Below are positions 18,519 through 27,385 of a DNA stretch of 29,671 nucleotides, in pieces. Position numbers and translations under genes: made by a program. The DNA lies in NCBI GenBank assembly GCA_002284615.2, contig MU069443.1, positions 69,426-99,096 on the forward strand. The letters are read 5' to 3'. Position 1 is the first letter of the stretch, and each line of letters starts with the position of its first letter. Under the pieces are notes generated by a model. The model was not told the DNA's origin, searched no databases, and saw only the letters and a program-made list of their open reading frames with translations. The stretch is from Dunaliella salina (lineage: Eukaryota > Chlorophyta > Chlorophyceae > Chlamydomonadales > Dunaliellaceae).

Positions 18519-18870
18519 GTTGATTGATGCTGGACCCTTGGGTGTCCTGGCTCACTTGCTGCAGTGAGTGTCTAGACACTTGATTCTGTGTGGAGTGTGT
18601 GCTAGGAGGCCCAACCCTCAAGTTGGCGGCAGGACATCAAGTGGGATGGTATTTTGCACGGGAGTTTGAGCTGGGTGAGCATGGGAGGTGTTGTTGGATC
18701 TGCATCGGGAGCTTACTCTTTTACTGGGTGGTACACCCATGGGGACAGTTGCTATAGCAGGTATCACCTCTCGTGTGGGGCCTTTTTGCTTGTACTACCT
18801 GAGTTGCCTTGCAACCTTCCCCCGGAGGAAAGTTTGGGCTTTTGGGGGGGGGGCTTCCAAGCACACAGAG

Positions 18871-18948
18871 TCACTTTGGATGTTACACGCAGTCTTCCCC
18901 TTCCTCAAACGAGTTGAGGGGATGTTTCATGCTTCCTCCAACATCAAG
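18871..18948 (+). CDS. Unidentified host gene, penultimate exon
   Basis: A 78-nt phase-0 block between CACACAGAG (ending 18870) and donor GTGATAAG (18949) encodes SLWMLHAVFPFLKRVEGMFH and ASSNIK. It joins in frame to the final exon at 19411. Another exon may lie at about 18688-18760 (EVLLDLHRELTLLLGGTPMG), but its phases do not fit cleanly. Confidence 0.4.
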
Positions 18949-19410
18949 GTGATAAGACGAGTTTTTAATTTCCGATGTTGCATCTTTTGTTCCGTAACCT
19001 AGCAGCTAAGCTATCTGGTTGAAGGTCAAAACCCTGTGTAGCATAATCATAGAGATGTATTACAGATTTTGTACTGGCAGCCTAGCAGTCATACACTGTG
19101 ACTGATTGCTATATCTCTAAACCTTGTAATTAGGGAATGGGCCACCTATCTGAACCATAGTCTCCTAAGCAACAGGCTGGCTGTTTGTTGTTTGATGAAG
19201 ATTCTCGCCCATGCCCTTTGGAGTCTCTGATGTGGTTTTCATGAGGTATTGCCTTAGCTTTTAGCTTGATCGTCTCTCTTGAGCAGGAATGTGAGTAGGT
19301 TTGGGCTACGTGCTTGCTGCTTGAAGGTTGAATCCTGTAATGGCTGGGAACATTTGTGAAAGCTTGAGTGCTGAGGTCCAACATTTGCAGCATGCTATCT
19401 TCTATTGCAG

Positions 19411-19530
19411 TTGCTGTCAGGCGTGAGAGCTGCGCAGAAAGACAAGGATCTCTTTGATATTTTCAAGCCATGTACTGCTGACCGGGCTTCCATACACACC
19501 CAAACTTTTCTTACGGAACTCACGTTTTGA
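19411..19530 (+). CDS. Unidentified host gene, last exon
   Basis: A clear acceptor (TTCTATTGCAG, 19400-19410) is followed by an open 40-codon block: LLSGVRAAQKDKDLFDIFKP, CTADRASIHTQTFLTELTF and a TGA stop at 19528-19530. Charged and hydrophobic spacing looks like a genuine C-terminus. A TGTAA, the usual polyadenylation signal of green algae, lies at about 19748, some 220 nt downstream. Family not recognised. Confidence 0.55.
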   Translation: MLSGVRAAQKDKDLFDIFKPCTADRASIHTQTFLTELTF

Positions 19531-19804
19531 CTGATTCTTGGATCAATGACCTGCTAGATCAAGACTCTCACAGATTCTGAGAATTGCAGGATTTCAGGCA
19601 AAAAAGGCCACCAGTCCGAACCTCGTACGGATTTTCAACCATGTACAGTCTTGTCATGTGCGTCCTTCATGAATCAAGCCATGGGCACCTTTTTTTTTTA
19701 AGAACAGGCTAGCAGTCAGTCGTTTTGACTGGAGACTTTCTTCACCCTGTAACCTGTACAAGGTTTTTGTCAGAATTGTAAGTTTTTGATACTCGTTGAG
19801 AATA

Positions 19805-19838
19805 TTTCACCAGCAGCTGATCAGCCAGAGCCTTGAAC
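19805..19838. repeat. Target-site duplication, left copy (34 bp)
   Basis: Identical to 26054-26087 over 34 bp (starts TTTCACCAGCAGCTGATCAG, ends GCCTTGAAC). The first four bases overlap the TTTC tail of the element and may not belong to the duplication. Confidence 0.85.
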
Positions 19839-19926
19839 ACCAATCTAACAAATACCCCATCCACTGCCCCCATCCAAAACCCTGACAGAGCGACACAGAA
19901 TCAAGAGGCCAACCCAGCAGAAATAA

Positions 19927-20940
19927 ATACCAACCAATCCACCCCAACCTCAAACACAAGAGACAACTTCCCTGAACACCACCTCCCTAAACACTGCCTC
20001 CTTTAACATCACTTCCCAGAGCACCACTTCCCTGACCACCACTTCTCAAAGCACCCAAGGAACCTCCTTCACACCCCCAGAGGAGACCAGCACAAACCCT
20101 GGAATCACTCAGGATACCACACAAGAGAACGTACAAGGAACCCAAACCCAAAGGAGCCCCAACAACGCTGACAATAATCTTCAGGGAGCCGCCAACAAAC
20201 ATGATGTGCCTCCCACCCAAGCTGTACCACTGACTAAACTATCTCAAAGTACCATAAACCCAACAGAAGAACCACCAAGCAAAAGGACTCGATCTAAAAG
20301 CAAACAAACAACCAGTATAACCTCAAGAGCAACCTCCTTAGTACAAAACACAACCCAAAACTACTTACTGCTCCCCACTCAGGAAATACAGCAAGGAACC
20401 ACAGAGATCCCATACTCTGCCCCCACACCCACACAAACACGCGATATAACACCAATAATACCCCTGTGCCCCAAGTAACTCCCTCAACCACCCCCTCCAG
20501 CAGGAAAAGAGCTGCTTCTGCCACCCCTATACTTCCCGATACTCAACCTAACCATCCTAATACCTCAAACAGATTCACTCACAGGCTCTGTCTCCCCCCA
20601 ACGAGCCACCCAGCAAACGCACGCAATCCAAGTCACAAGCAAGCTCCCTCCACACACAAAGCACCTGTAACCAAACAACATCCAATCCCCTCGCCTTACG
20701 ACACCAAAGCAACAACTCACCCCCCACTCACCATCAACCTAGCCCCCCTTTCATGCCTCCAACCGTCACTCTCACTTCCTTTAGCCAAGGCACACAAAAC
20801 AGCCGACAGAAAAGAAAGAGGAGGAAGCTTCTTGAAACTAATACAAACCTCTCCATCCCTAGTATCTCCACTGGGCCAAACAGCCCAACACACAGAGCTC
20901 TGGCACTACAAGCAACTTTATATTATATTATAAATTGAGA
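19927..20940 (+). pseudogene. Retroelement N-terminal region, Thr/Ser/Pro-rich with basic patches
   Basis: The frame is open from 19927 to 20478 and contains a 15-bp repeat (ACCACTTCCCTGAAC-like) giving TTSLNTTS-type sequence, then EEPPSKRTRSKSKQ. It shifts into a second frame (SSRKRAASATPILPDTQPNH) and a third (TQNSRQKRKRRKLLETNTNL), each with a basic cluster that could bind nucleic acid or act as an NLS. This looks like a disordered N-terminal region, comparable in position to ORF1/gag regions of non-LTR elements. Two frameshifts are needed to read it through. Confidence 0.6.
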
Positions 20941-21685
20941 AAGCTAGCAGAGGAAACAACCCCCCTAGACGCAATTTATACTATCTACAACTACAACCTA
21001 AATGATATCAAACATATCAGTGACTGGAGGATCATTATTGCCAAGAAAAGAGACAGGAGCAATGAGCCTCCCAAGCACCAAAAACAATACCTGACCCAGT
21101 TTGCGCCCATGGCCATCAAAAAATGGGCCCTCCCAATGTTCAAACACGCTGGGTTCACCCCTGTCAACACCAAACCTGCCGCTCGAGCTGAGATTGAGTG
21201 TGCCTGCTGTGAGATCTGCAACTACAATGGCGGCAAAGAGCCCATAAACTCTGAGCCTTCTTACCTTGACATGTACATCTGCGATGTCTGCCGGCAGACA
21301 CCGAATCTACCACTGGTGCTGCATGAAGGAGCTCGGATGCTACTCTGATGCACAGAGACAGGATATAGACAACAACATTTATTGGGCCTGCCTTGCTTGC
21401 ACACCTCTCAGCGAGGATGAGAAATTAGAAAGGAAATCAAACTCTTTCAGCAATGAACTAATACGCGTTGATTGGGAGCCAAGCTGGGAACCTGAAGACA
21501 TCAGGGAAGCTTGGCCCAATTCTCACCAATGCATCCTTCAATTTGAGGCCTGCAAAGGTGAGCCAGACCTCTCCACTCCGGCTGCTGACTTTGAGCTAGA
21601 CAACCTTGAAAGGCAGGGATTTGAAAAATCAGGCAAGACAAACACTTGGACACAGAACTCCGCAACAAGGCCACTTTTGACATGA
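20935..21685 (+). pseudogene. Retroelement PHD-like zinc finger region
   Basis: The frame 20935-21348 carries KKWALPMFKHAGFTPVNTKP, ECACCEIC (about 21196-21219) and MYICDVCRQT (about 21271-21300). The frame from 21266 continues with YHWCCMKELGC and NNIYWACLAC. Together C-x2-C, C-x2-C, YH-x2-C and W-x-C-x2-C give the Cys4-His-Cys3 order of a PHD finger, broken by one frameshift at about 21300. PHD fingers bind histone tails, so a role in choosing chromatin for insertion is possible. The region after it (RVDWEPSWEPEDIREAWP) is acidic and unassigned. Confidence 0.6.
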
Positions 21686-22839
21686 ATCCCACGAACCCGC
21701 AAGCAGACATTAATGGAACTGGCCGTTGTGCATTCTGGATCACAATAGTTGACCTAATTAGGCCAAACCCCTACAATACAACGGATCCCAACCCCAGAGC
21801 TGAAACTACCCACCCCCCTTCCACGCCATCAATACCACCTCTGGTGCTACCACAAATCTATTCCAAACAAGTGGCATGCATTTACTCCACAGATGGGAAA
21901 TGCAAAGGAATGCTAACCCCAGAGCGCATCAATGTCCTCCACGCTGCATTCAGCAGAGCCAGAGAAAATGGGATCCACATCACAATTCAACCTCCACCCC
22001 AAAGCTTTGCCTCCGAGCTTGTGGGTCTTTTCTCACGCTCAATCCTTAACAACAAAATGCAACAAAGCAAGAAGATCAGGGATTCATACATACGCATCCT
22101 ACCAAATCATATCCACACTGCCATGCAAAAATGGGCCCTCGTAACCCAGGAAAAAATGGCCTCTCCCCTAGACTACAATCCCTGCCACCTCAACTACTGG
22201 AGTGGACACCCTCGAGATAGGGTATTTGGAGCCATCCATAACAGCCTCTCATCCAAATTCTCAGGATTTTCAGTATGCCATCCAATTTACGATGACCATG
22301 TGATGTACTTTACTCTCAAACATGCCATTTTTTCTGCCATGCAACAAAGCCACGCCACGGCAACCTTCATGTTCTTACCAAGCTGGGGAGGCCCTTTGAG
22401 CACAAATCCATACTCTAAACTCCTGAATGCCTACCCTCACTTCTGTTGCACATTGGGAGCCATACCCTCAAAGAGACTCAGCTATGCCACTTCCCCCTTC
22501 TGGGTCAGCCAGGAAATTGTCCTCCCATGCCACTCCTGGAGCCTACAAATAATTGCTGCTTGGAATACCGCCGCAAGAATCCGCCTGAATGAGAACAACT
22601 CAAATTGGCTCACAGGCCTGAAAGAAGACATCCGTGAGGCAAGATGGCTGAAAAGAAACGTTAGCAATGACCCAACCCTCAATCCCAGACACCCAGAAAT
22701 TGAAACTGGCTTTAATAAATTCAAAAAGCTACCCTCTGCCTACCAACAAACCCCTCAGAATACCACTCAGAGCCAACAAACTCTTTCACCACTCACATCC
22801 TCCAGCCCTCATCTGGAACGCAAAGTTGAAAACTGGAGA
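21646..22839 (+). CDS. Retroelement central domain, methyltransferase-like or unknown
   Basis: One continuous open frame of about 400 codons. It has KWALVTQEKMASPLDYNPCH and YWSGHPRDRVFGAIHNSL at about 22130-22250, FSVCHPIYDDHVMYF at about 22270-22310, ATFMFLPSWGG at about 22357-22389, and NPYSKLLNAYP followed by LGAIPSKRLSY. A (N/H)-P-x-(Y/F) motif, then a helix, a hydrophobic strand ending in P-x-W and a later strand, is the order seen in PCIF1-like and phage-type N6-adenine methyltransferases, where the motif is NPP(F/Y). Here it is HPIY, so catalysis is doubtful. None of the reverse-transcriptase motifs is present. The fold assignment is an inference; a novel domain is equally possible. 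Confidence 0.45.
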
Positions 22840-23572
22840 AAGTGTGCATACACGGACGGCAGCTGCCATGTACACAATGGAAAACAAGTGATTGGTGCAG
22901 GGGTTTACCACCCCGCCAGTGGCAGCACCAACCATGTCTAACCGAATGGAGCAGGAATCATCCATTTGTATCACAATCACTAGAGCCGAATTGGCAGCAA
23001 TAGCAGCTGCCATTCTCCTAGGATATTGTTGCATTGCCACTGACAGCCTTTGCTCTCTAGAACAGATCAGAAAGCAAATACTCTACCCAGAACTTCATCA
23101 CCAGCATGTCCAAGGCCACATCCTCAAGTTAATCATACAACTCATATACAACTCACCTACTTCTATTCATTTCTTTAAGGTTAAATCTCATGCTGGAATT
23201 GCCGGCAACNAATGCGCAGATGCCATTGCCAAGCATCAGGCCATTCAGAATGACGACACCCTTGCAGACATAACCTTCCCATGTGCAACCCTTGAAGGCA
23301 ATCCTTTTCATGACACCACCTGGCTTGCCTTTGAGGAAACATCCTGCACACATGCAAATGCTTCCAGGCGCCTTAACCCACCTGCCGTAAAGCTGAAACA
23401 CTTCTCCAACCTCCATAATGCTTTACGGAAGCACATGCACTCAAAAAAACTTGAAAAGGCCAACACCAACACAGGGTACTACTCCATCTACCAAAGTCTA
23501 CTCCCCAACATCCACAAAAATATCAGTAATGCCTTCTGGACTATGCCAACACTCTCTTTCAAAATGAGGTAA
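22840..23572 (+). pseudogene. Retroelement RNase H domain
   Basis: The first strand CAYTDGSCHVHNGKQVIGAG (catalytic D at 22855-22857) is in the frame that ends at 22941. The rest lies in the frame from about 22892: TITRAELAAIAAAI (catalytic E), CIATDSLCSL (catalytic D), KVKSHAGIAGN followed by CADAIAK (His and last Asp). All D-E-D-D residues and the His are present, so the domain is type I RNase H, here broken by one frameshift at 22915-22941. Base 23210 is N, in the codon after GN. The linker to 23572 (HDTTWLAFEE, NTGYYSIYQSLLPNIHK) is shared with the 16055 copy. Confidence 0.85.
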
Positions 23573-23579
23573 AACATTT

Positions 23580-23978
23580 TAAAGTACCGCACAGGTACCC
23601 TCTTCAATCAAAAACATGCGGTGCGCTTCAAAATTTTCACAAGTCTACAATGCCCCCTCTGTGGGGAATTCGACAGTGCCCTTCACATCTTATCAGGATG
23701 CAAAAATTCTACCATGTCTGGTATGGTAACTGAGAGACATAATATTGCCAGCAGAATCCTCCTAAAAGCCGTCAGCAAAGGCCCTCTTGGGGCAGGTATT
23801 GCCTCCATGGACACTGGCAGTGCAGACCGTCTTGCTTTGCAAAACCTACAGATCCCAGAACATGCTACTAATTAGACCCTCCCTAAATATATTTTCCACG
23901 CCGCTTCTCTAATAAGGATAGGCTCACTTCCAGCCGGCCTGATGCTCTATTAGATGTTCCTCTGAAAAGAGCGTCCAG
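23580..23978 (+). pseudogene. Retroelement CCHC knuckle and first nuclease motif
   Basis: Reads KYRTGTLFNQKHAVRF, then CPLCGEFDSALHILSGC (C-x2-C-x8-H-x4-C, about 23651-23701) and MVTERHNIASRILLKAVSKG. This knuckle after RNase H is found at the C-terminus of several non-LTR families and probably binds nucleic acid. After a mutated codon (TAG at about 23873), the downstream sequence still encodes RLTSSRPDALLDVPLKR, whose RPD is shared with the 16207-16662 copy and fits the PD of a PD-(D/E)xK nuclease. Confidence 0.65.
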
Positions 23979-24104
23979 TTTTTTTTTTTGGTTACAGCGA
24001 CCCAAGGAAATGGCGATTTCCCAGAAGGGCCTTTGCTCCTTCATGAACAAAAAAGACCAGCGAAAAAGCTGGGGCTCCTAGAACATAAAACCAAAGAGGC
24101 AAGG

Positions 24105-24200
24105 TCCACAGGGAAGGACAGGCGCAAAGGCGAGCAAAATCCACCAGGAAGGACAGGCGTGAAGGGAAGCAAAGTCCACAGGGAAGGACAAGGGGGAAGG
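24105..24200. repeat. Short tandem repeat GGGAAGGACAGG
   Basis: Three copies of a 33-36 bp unit (TCCACAGGGAAGGACAGGCG with AAAGGCGAGCAAAA-like spacers) in the 3' non-coding part of the nested insertion. Confidence 0.75.
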
Positions 24201-24550
24201 GGCAGAGTACTAACAGAGAAAAGTCGTTCAACGTTCAAGGCAAGTCTGTTGACAAGACTAAGGGAACTACTTTCTCACTAGTAGAGGCCAAATAAGGGAC
24301 AACAACACTGGACTACGCGCAGGCACTGAACACTACCCAAGACACACACACACATCCACAGACGGGTGGCAAGGCTGCCACAGAAGCACACACTTACGGA
24401 GCTAAAACAGAGGTCCTCAAGACAAGCACTGGGCACAAAGTTAACCTCTAGGGAGGGGGAACTTAGCTAAAACACGACTGCCAAACAGAAGGCACACAAC
24501 ACACGCCTCCCACCCTCCTCTAGGAGGGGTTAAACTCCCAAAGCCCCACT

Positions 24551-25377
24551 CTAGCCACTCGGATCCCCCCTCTGCACCTCGATAGGGCCCTCATGCTCCA
24601 ACCAAGTCACCAAAGCCAAGGCAGCCTCTCTCTGTTGCTCAAGTGGAGTGGCTCCCAACATCCAGCTGACCCGCTGATGCATGATGTCCTTGCCTCGCTT
24701 TGAGTTGTTCTCCCCCAGAAACTTGAGATACCCTTTCCAAGTGGTCTTGGACATGGCTCCCATGAAGAAAGAGGGGGCGTGCTGGTGCTGGCTGCTAGGG
24801 GGCTGTTGCTGCTGCTGGAGATGGGGACAAGGAGCGGCCAAAGAGGTGGGGGCGCGCTGGATCTGCACGGAGGGTGTGGGGCAGGACTCCTTGACGGAGT
24901 GGGTGGGGCAGGAGGCGGGGGCCTGGAACTGGTTCGTGTAGGCCTGGGCATCCCGAGGGTGGATGGAGAGGGTGGGGGCGGGGGCCTTGAGGTGATGCGG
25001 AGACTCCTTGACGGAGCTGGAAAAGGGCGGAGCGCCCTTGACGGAGCGCAGGAGTGCATGGGCCTCCTTGACGGAGGAGCATGGGGCAGGCGGGGCTCTG
25101 GGCAGGGGGGCGGGGACTTGGACCACTGAGTGCAGCCTCTGTGGGGTGTGCGTCCGCGAGTGGACGGGGGGAGAGCGGTTGCGTCGGGAGTTACTCCGAC
25201 GTGGAGAGGACGTGGAGAGGAGGGGCGCTCTTGGTTGGCCGCTTGCTTGCATGCTTGCTTGGCTTGTTGCTTGAGCTTCCGCTTCTGCTTCTTGATGGAT
25301 TCCAGGTCCATGTCAAGCTTGGCAATTGGGGTCAAGCGGGAGTGGGGGTCCAGGGGGGCAGAGTGCTGGTTTGTCAT
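24551..25377 (-). pseudogene. Unknown protein carried by the nested insertion
   Basis: The N-terminus from ATG 25377 reads MTNQHSAPLDPHSRLTPIAK, then LDMDLESIKKQKRKLKQQAK, a basic coiled segment. The C-terminus in another frame reads SKTTWKGYLKFLGENNSKRG, KDIMHQRVSWMLGATPLEQQ, REAALALVTWLEHEG and ends at 24551. Between them is a Pro/Ser-rich region with SVKE-type repeats (CTCCTTGACGGAG on the plus strand near 24885, 25005, 25033 and 25065). One frameshift, between about 25240 and 24770, separates the halves. I do not recognise the family. It may be the ORF1-like protein of a small non-LTR element or a retrocopied host gene. Confidence 0.45.
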
Positions 25378-25451
25378 CGCCAATGGGAATGAGGCAATGA
25401 CGCTGCGACCAACTTACATTTTATTACACTAGGTCGAATCCTCGTTATGAA

Positions 25452-25982
25452 TTGAGAAGTGCAGGGGGACGCAGGGGAAACAGGGAGGACTCAGCGCCAG
25501 CCACAGCCACTCCACCCACATCCAAGGCTCGTGACCCCAGTCAGCTCCACCCAGATCAGAGACACATCCACCTTGTAGAAGTCAAGTACTGTGAGGACAC
25601 CCGGCCCAACAGCCAAGTTGAGGCCTCCAAGCAGCAGCACCGCGACCTTTGTCGTCATCTTTCTAGAGCCTCAGCTCAAGTCACCCTCCACACTATCCTG
25701 TTAGGTGTGGGAGGAGTCATCTACATCCCACACACATTGGAGCCTATAAAGGAGCTTGGCCTTGACACTTACAAGGCCACCAAGCTTGCTCGGAAGCTTC
25801 ATGCTCATTCTGTCCTGTATGCCTACAAACTTGTCAGCACCAGACGCGCTGTTGAGAAACTTTCTTCAACTCTCAACAAGGTCAAGCACGGGATACTGCT
25901 AGTAACCCTCCTGATCCCCACTGACTTCTTTCTTCTGTTTTCTCTCGGTGAAGAGGATACATGGTGCCTCGGCCCTAGGTAG
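25452..25982 (+). CDS. Retroelement nuclease C-terminus (ExK half)
   Basis: Open frame with SQLHPDQRHIHLVEVKYCED (E-V-K at about 25576-25584), TRPNSQVEASKQQHRDLCRH, VTLHTILLGVGGVIYIPHTL, ATKLARKLHAHSVLYAYKLV and TRRAVEKL. It aligns throughout with the 16779 and 29384 copies. Together with the upstream RPD it gives the P-D ... E-x-K order of restriction-like endonucleases such as those that cut the target in R2-type elements, followed by a conserved basic helical tail. The first 25 codons may belong to the nested insertion. TAG ends the frame at 25982. Confidence 0.65.
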   Translation: MRSAGGRRGNREDSAPATATPPTSKARDPSQLHPDQRHIHLVEVKYCEDTRPNSQVEASKQQHRDLCRHLSRASAQVTLHTILLGVGGVIYIPHTLEPIKELGLDTYKATKLARKLHAHSVLYAYKLVSTRRAVEKLSSTLNKVKHGILLVTLLIPTDFFLLFSLGEEDTWCLGPR

Positions 25983-25989
25983 CCCCTTT

Positions 25990-26057
25990 TCCTTAATTGA
26001 TGTGGGGAGTGATTTCACTGCCTGCGTAGTTTTTCTTTTGTTTTCTTTCTTTCTTTC
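25990..26057 (+). other. Conserved 3' end of the retroelement
   Basis: CCTTAATTGATGTGGGGAGT, GATTTCACTGCCTGCGTAGT, then a TTTC-rich tail, immediately followed by the right target duplication. The same end occurs at 17309-17375, 14362-14415, 29140-29192 and 29260-29318. It is the likely recognition signal for the mobilising enzyme. Confidence 0.8.
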
Positions 26058-26087
26058 ACCAGCAGCTGATCAGCCAGAGCCTTGAAC
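26054..26087. repeat. Target-site duplication, right copy (34 bp)
   Basis: Identical to 19805-19838. Flanking bases differ (AC on the left, CG on the right), which fixes its right edge. Confidence 0.85.
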
Positions 26088-27200
26088 CGCAGGCTAGCCC
26101 CCTTGTCACCCCTTTCTCGCAAGCAAGAGAACACTGAAAATCATTTGGGCTGGCAGGTTGCTACAGGCACCTGCTTCAGCTAAACTGCCTTTTAAAGGTT
26201 GGCACTGCAAAAGCGTGGCATGGGTGTAGGGATAGTGACCTTTGCTTAATCATGACCTTAGCTTACACGTTTTTGGCATTCCCTGCTATCTTGACTAAGT
26301 GAAATATGTATTTTACACTTTCTTGGCCTGTTCCTAGAAGACTGTAGCACTGGCCTTATTTGTAGCAGTGTAACGATACAGACCTTTTCTCAGATCATAA
26401 CTACTAACTACCACCAGACATAATTCCAGACTCCGGGCAAGACCAGGTATTGTGCTAGAGGATCACGGACCCCTTTTGCCCAGTGCGTATCTAAGCAAGC
26501 CTCCTTAGTCTGCCTTGTCTTACAAGCAGTTAGCCCTCAATAATGCACATCGCCTGTCCCAGCTAAATGCCTGTTCTCAAGTCATACCACCAAATCTGCA
26601 TGTTTTTTGTACCATATCCATATCCTTTTTTCCACGCCCAGGCATGCGCTGCTGACACTCAATCTACTTTGCTTGTGAACACCCTTGTCCATTTTTTGCC
26701 CAGGAACAGTCGGCTTCTTTTGCCCAGGAACACTCGATCTGTTTTCCCCGTGAACACTACATTGTATTTTGCCTTCTGAGCAGGCGCTTTCTCAGACACT
26801 AAGCTTTTCTTTTTGTGGTGAAATGCCTGCTTTATGTGTGTGCGTGTGCGTGCTTCTTCGTCTAGCAGACTTTTTTCCAGGTAAAGGGAGCTGAGCAGCT
26901 AATTTTATGGCTGAAGCAGGAGGGTATAAAAAAGGTGATGGACATCATGCCAAAATTTGGGGTAGGACCCCCCTGACCCACCCACCTTTCCAGTGCCCCA
27001 ATCCAGACAACAAGGGTACCAATCTGTTCCTCTTTAAAATTCCCCGTCTCCATCTGCATTCCCATCGCAATCAAACATTGGCTTGGAGCAGAGTTATGAG
27101 GCAAAAACTGAGGAACGGATGCCCATGCAAAGCTGCTCGTCCAGGCACCCACAACTGGCCTGCAAGTCCATGAACTGCCCTTCTAACTTCACCATGCAAG
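26088..27200. other. No recognised gene; one copy of a dispersed repeat
   Basis: Holds the first copy (26369-26530) of a diverged direct repeat described below and a short tandem repeat of TTTTGCCCAGGAACA(C/G)TCG at about 26690-26745. ORFs are short and without domains. Confidence 0.4.
26369..26530. repeat. Dispersed repeat, copy 1
   Basis: Shares with 27919-28105, in the same order, CAGACCTTTTCTCAGATCAT, ACTACCACCAGACATAATTC, ACTCCGGG, GACCAGG, TCACGGACCCC and TTGCCCAGTGC. Divergence is about 10-20%. Family unknown. Confidence 0.85.
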
Positions 27201-27211
27201 GACATATTATT

Positions 27212-27385
27212 AGAGATCGGCATGTAGCGCTATGAACCACATTTTCCAGCGCTATATAGCGTTATGTAGCACTATATTGTTACAGCTCTATTTACCAATG
27301 CCGCTCCCTATTGATCGGCAAATAGCGATATAAGAGGGTCTTCTACTTTGCTACATAGCGTTATAAAGCGCTACACGCTATATAG
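27212..27385. repeat. AGCGCTAT-rich palindromic block
   Basis: At least eight AGCG(C/T)TAT-type motifs and their complements lie within 175 bp. GATCGGCATGTAGCGCTAT near 27214 is repeated as GATCGGCAAATAGCGATAT near 27315. It may be the subterminal region of a hAT-like MITE; no complete TIR pair was found. Confidence 0.55.

Larger units (their letters stand above)
23979..25450 (-). mobile_element. Nested opposite-strand insertion ending in poly(A)
   Basis: The inserted block separates the RPD half of the nuclease (to about 23978) from the ExK half (from about 25500), which are contiguous in the 16055 copy. On the minus strand it begins with an ORF (ATG at 25377) and ends with 11 A residues (T run at 23979-23989), so it is a retroposed, polyadenylated sequence. 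The right boundary is between 25390 and 25500. A clear target duplication was not found; the best candidate, AGCGTCCAG versus AGCGCCAG, is imperfect. Confidence 0.55.
19839..26057 (+). mobile_element. Retroelement with PHD, methyltransferase-like, RNase H, CCHC and PD-ExK domains
   Basis: The boundaries come from the 34-bp direct repeat and from the shared 3' end CCTTAATTGATGTGGGGAGT ... CTGCCTGCGTAGTTTTTC with a TTTC-rich tail. Without the nested insertion (about 23979-25450) the element is near 4.75 kb. Coding order on the plus strand is a Thr/Ser/Pro-rich region, basic patch, PHD-like finger, unknown/methyltransferase-like domain, RNase H, CCHC knuckle, RPD and then EVK motifs. At least five frameshifts or stops make this copy inactive. 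No reverse transcriptase was found inside the boundaries. Long target duplications, absence of LTRs and 5'-truncated sisters indicate target-primed (non-LTR) mobilisation. The 5' end may itself be truncated. Confidence 0.8.

Noticed and set aside
18128..18621. Long ORFs of VCVCVC/HTHTHT type across the TG repeat and gap
   Set aside because: They are translations of a dinucleotide repeat and of N residues.
22279..22310. YDD in HPIYDDHVMYF as a reverse-transcriptase catalytic box
   Set aside because: The preceding and following strands do not fit the RT palm, none of the other RT motifs are present, and the whole frame is too short between this point and RNase H.
24779..25129. Gly-rich plus-strand ORFs in the nested insertion
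   Set aside because: They are the complement of the Pro/Ser-rich coding region on the minus strand.
25432..25444. GGTCGAATCC as a tRNA/SINE B box
   Set aside because: It is one base short of the GGTTCGANNCC consensus, and no cloverleaf or A box was found upstream.
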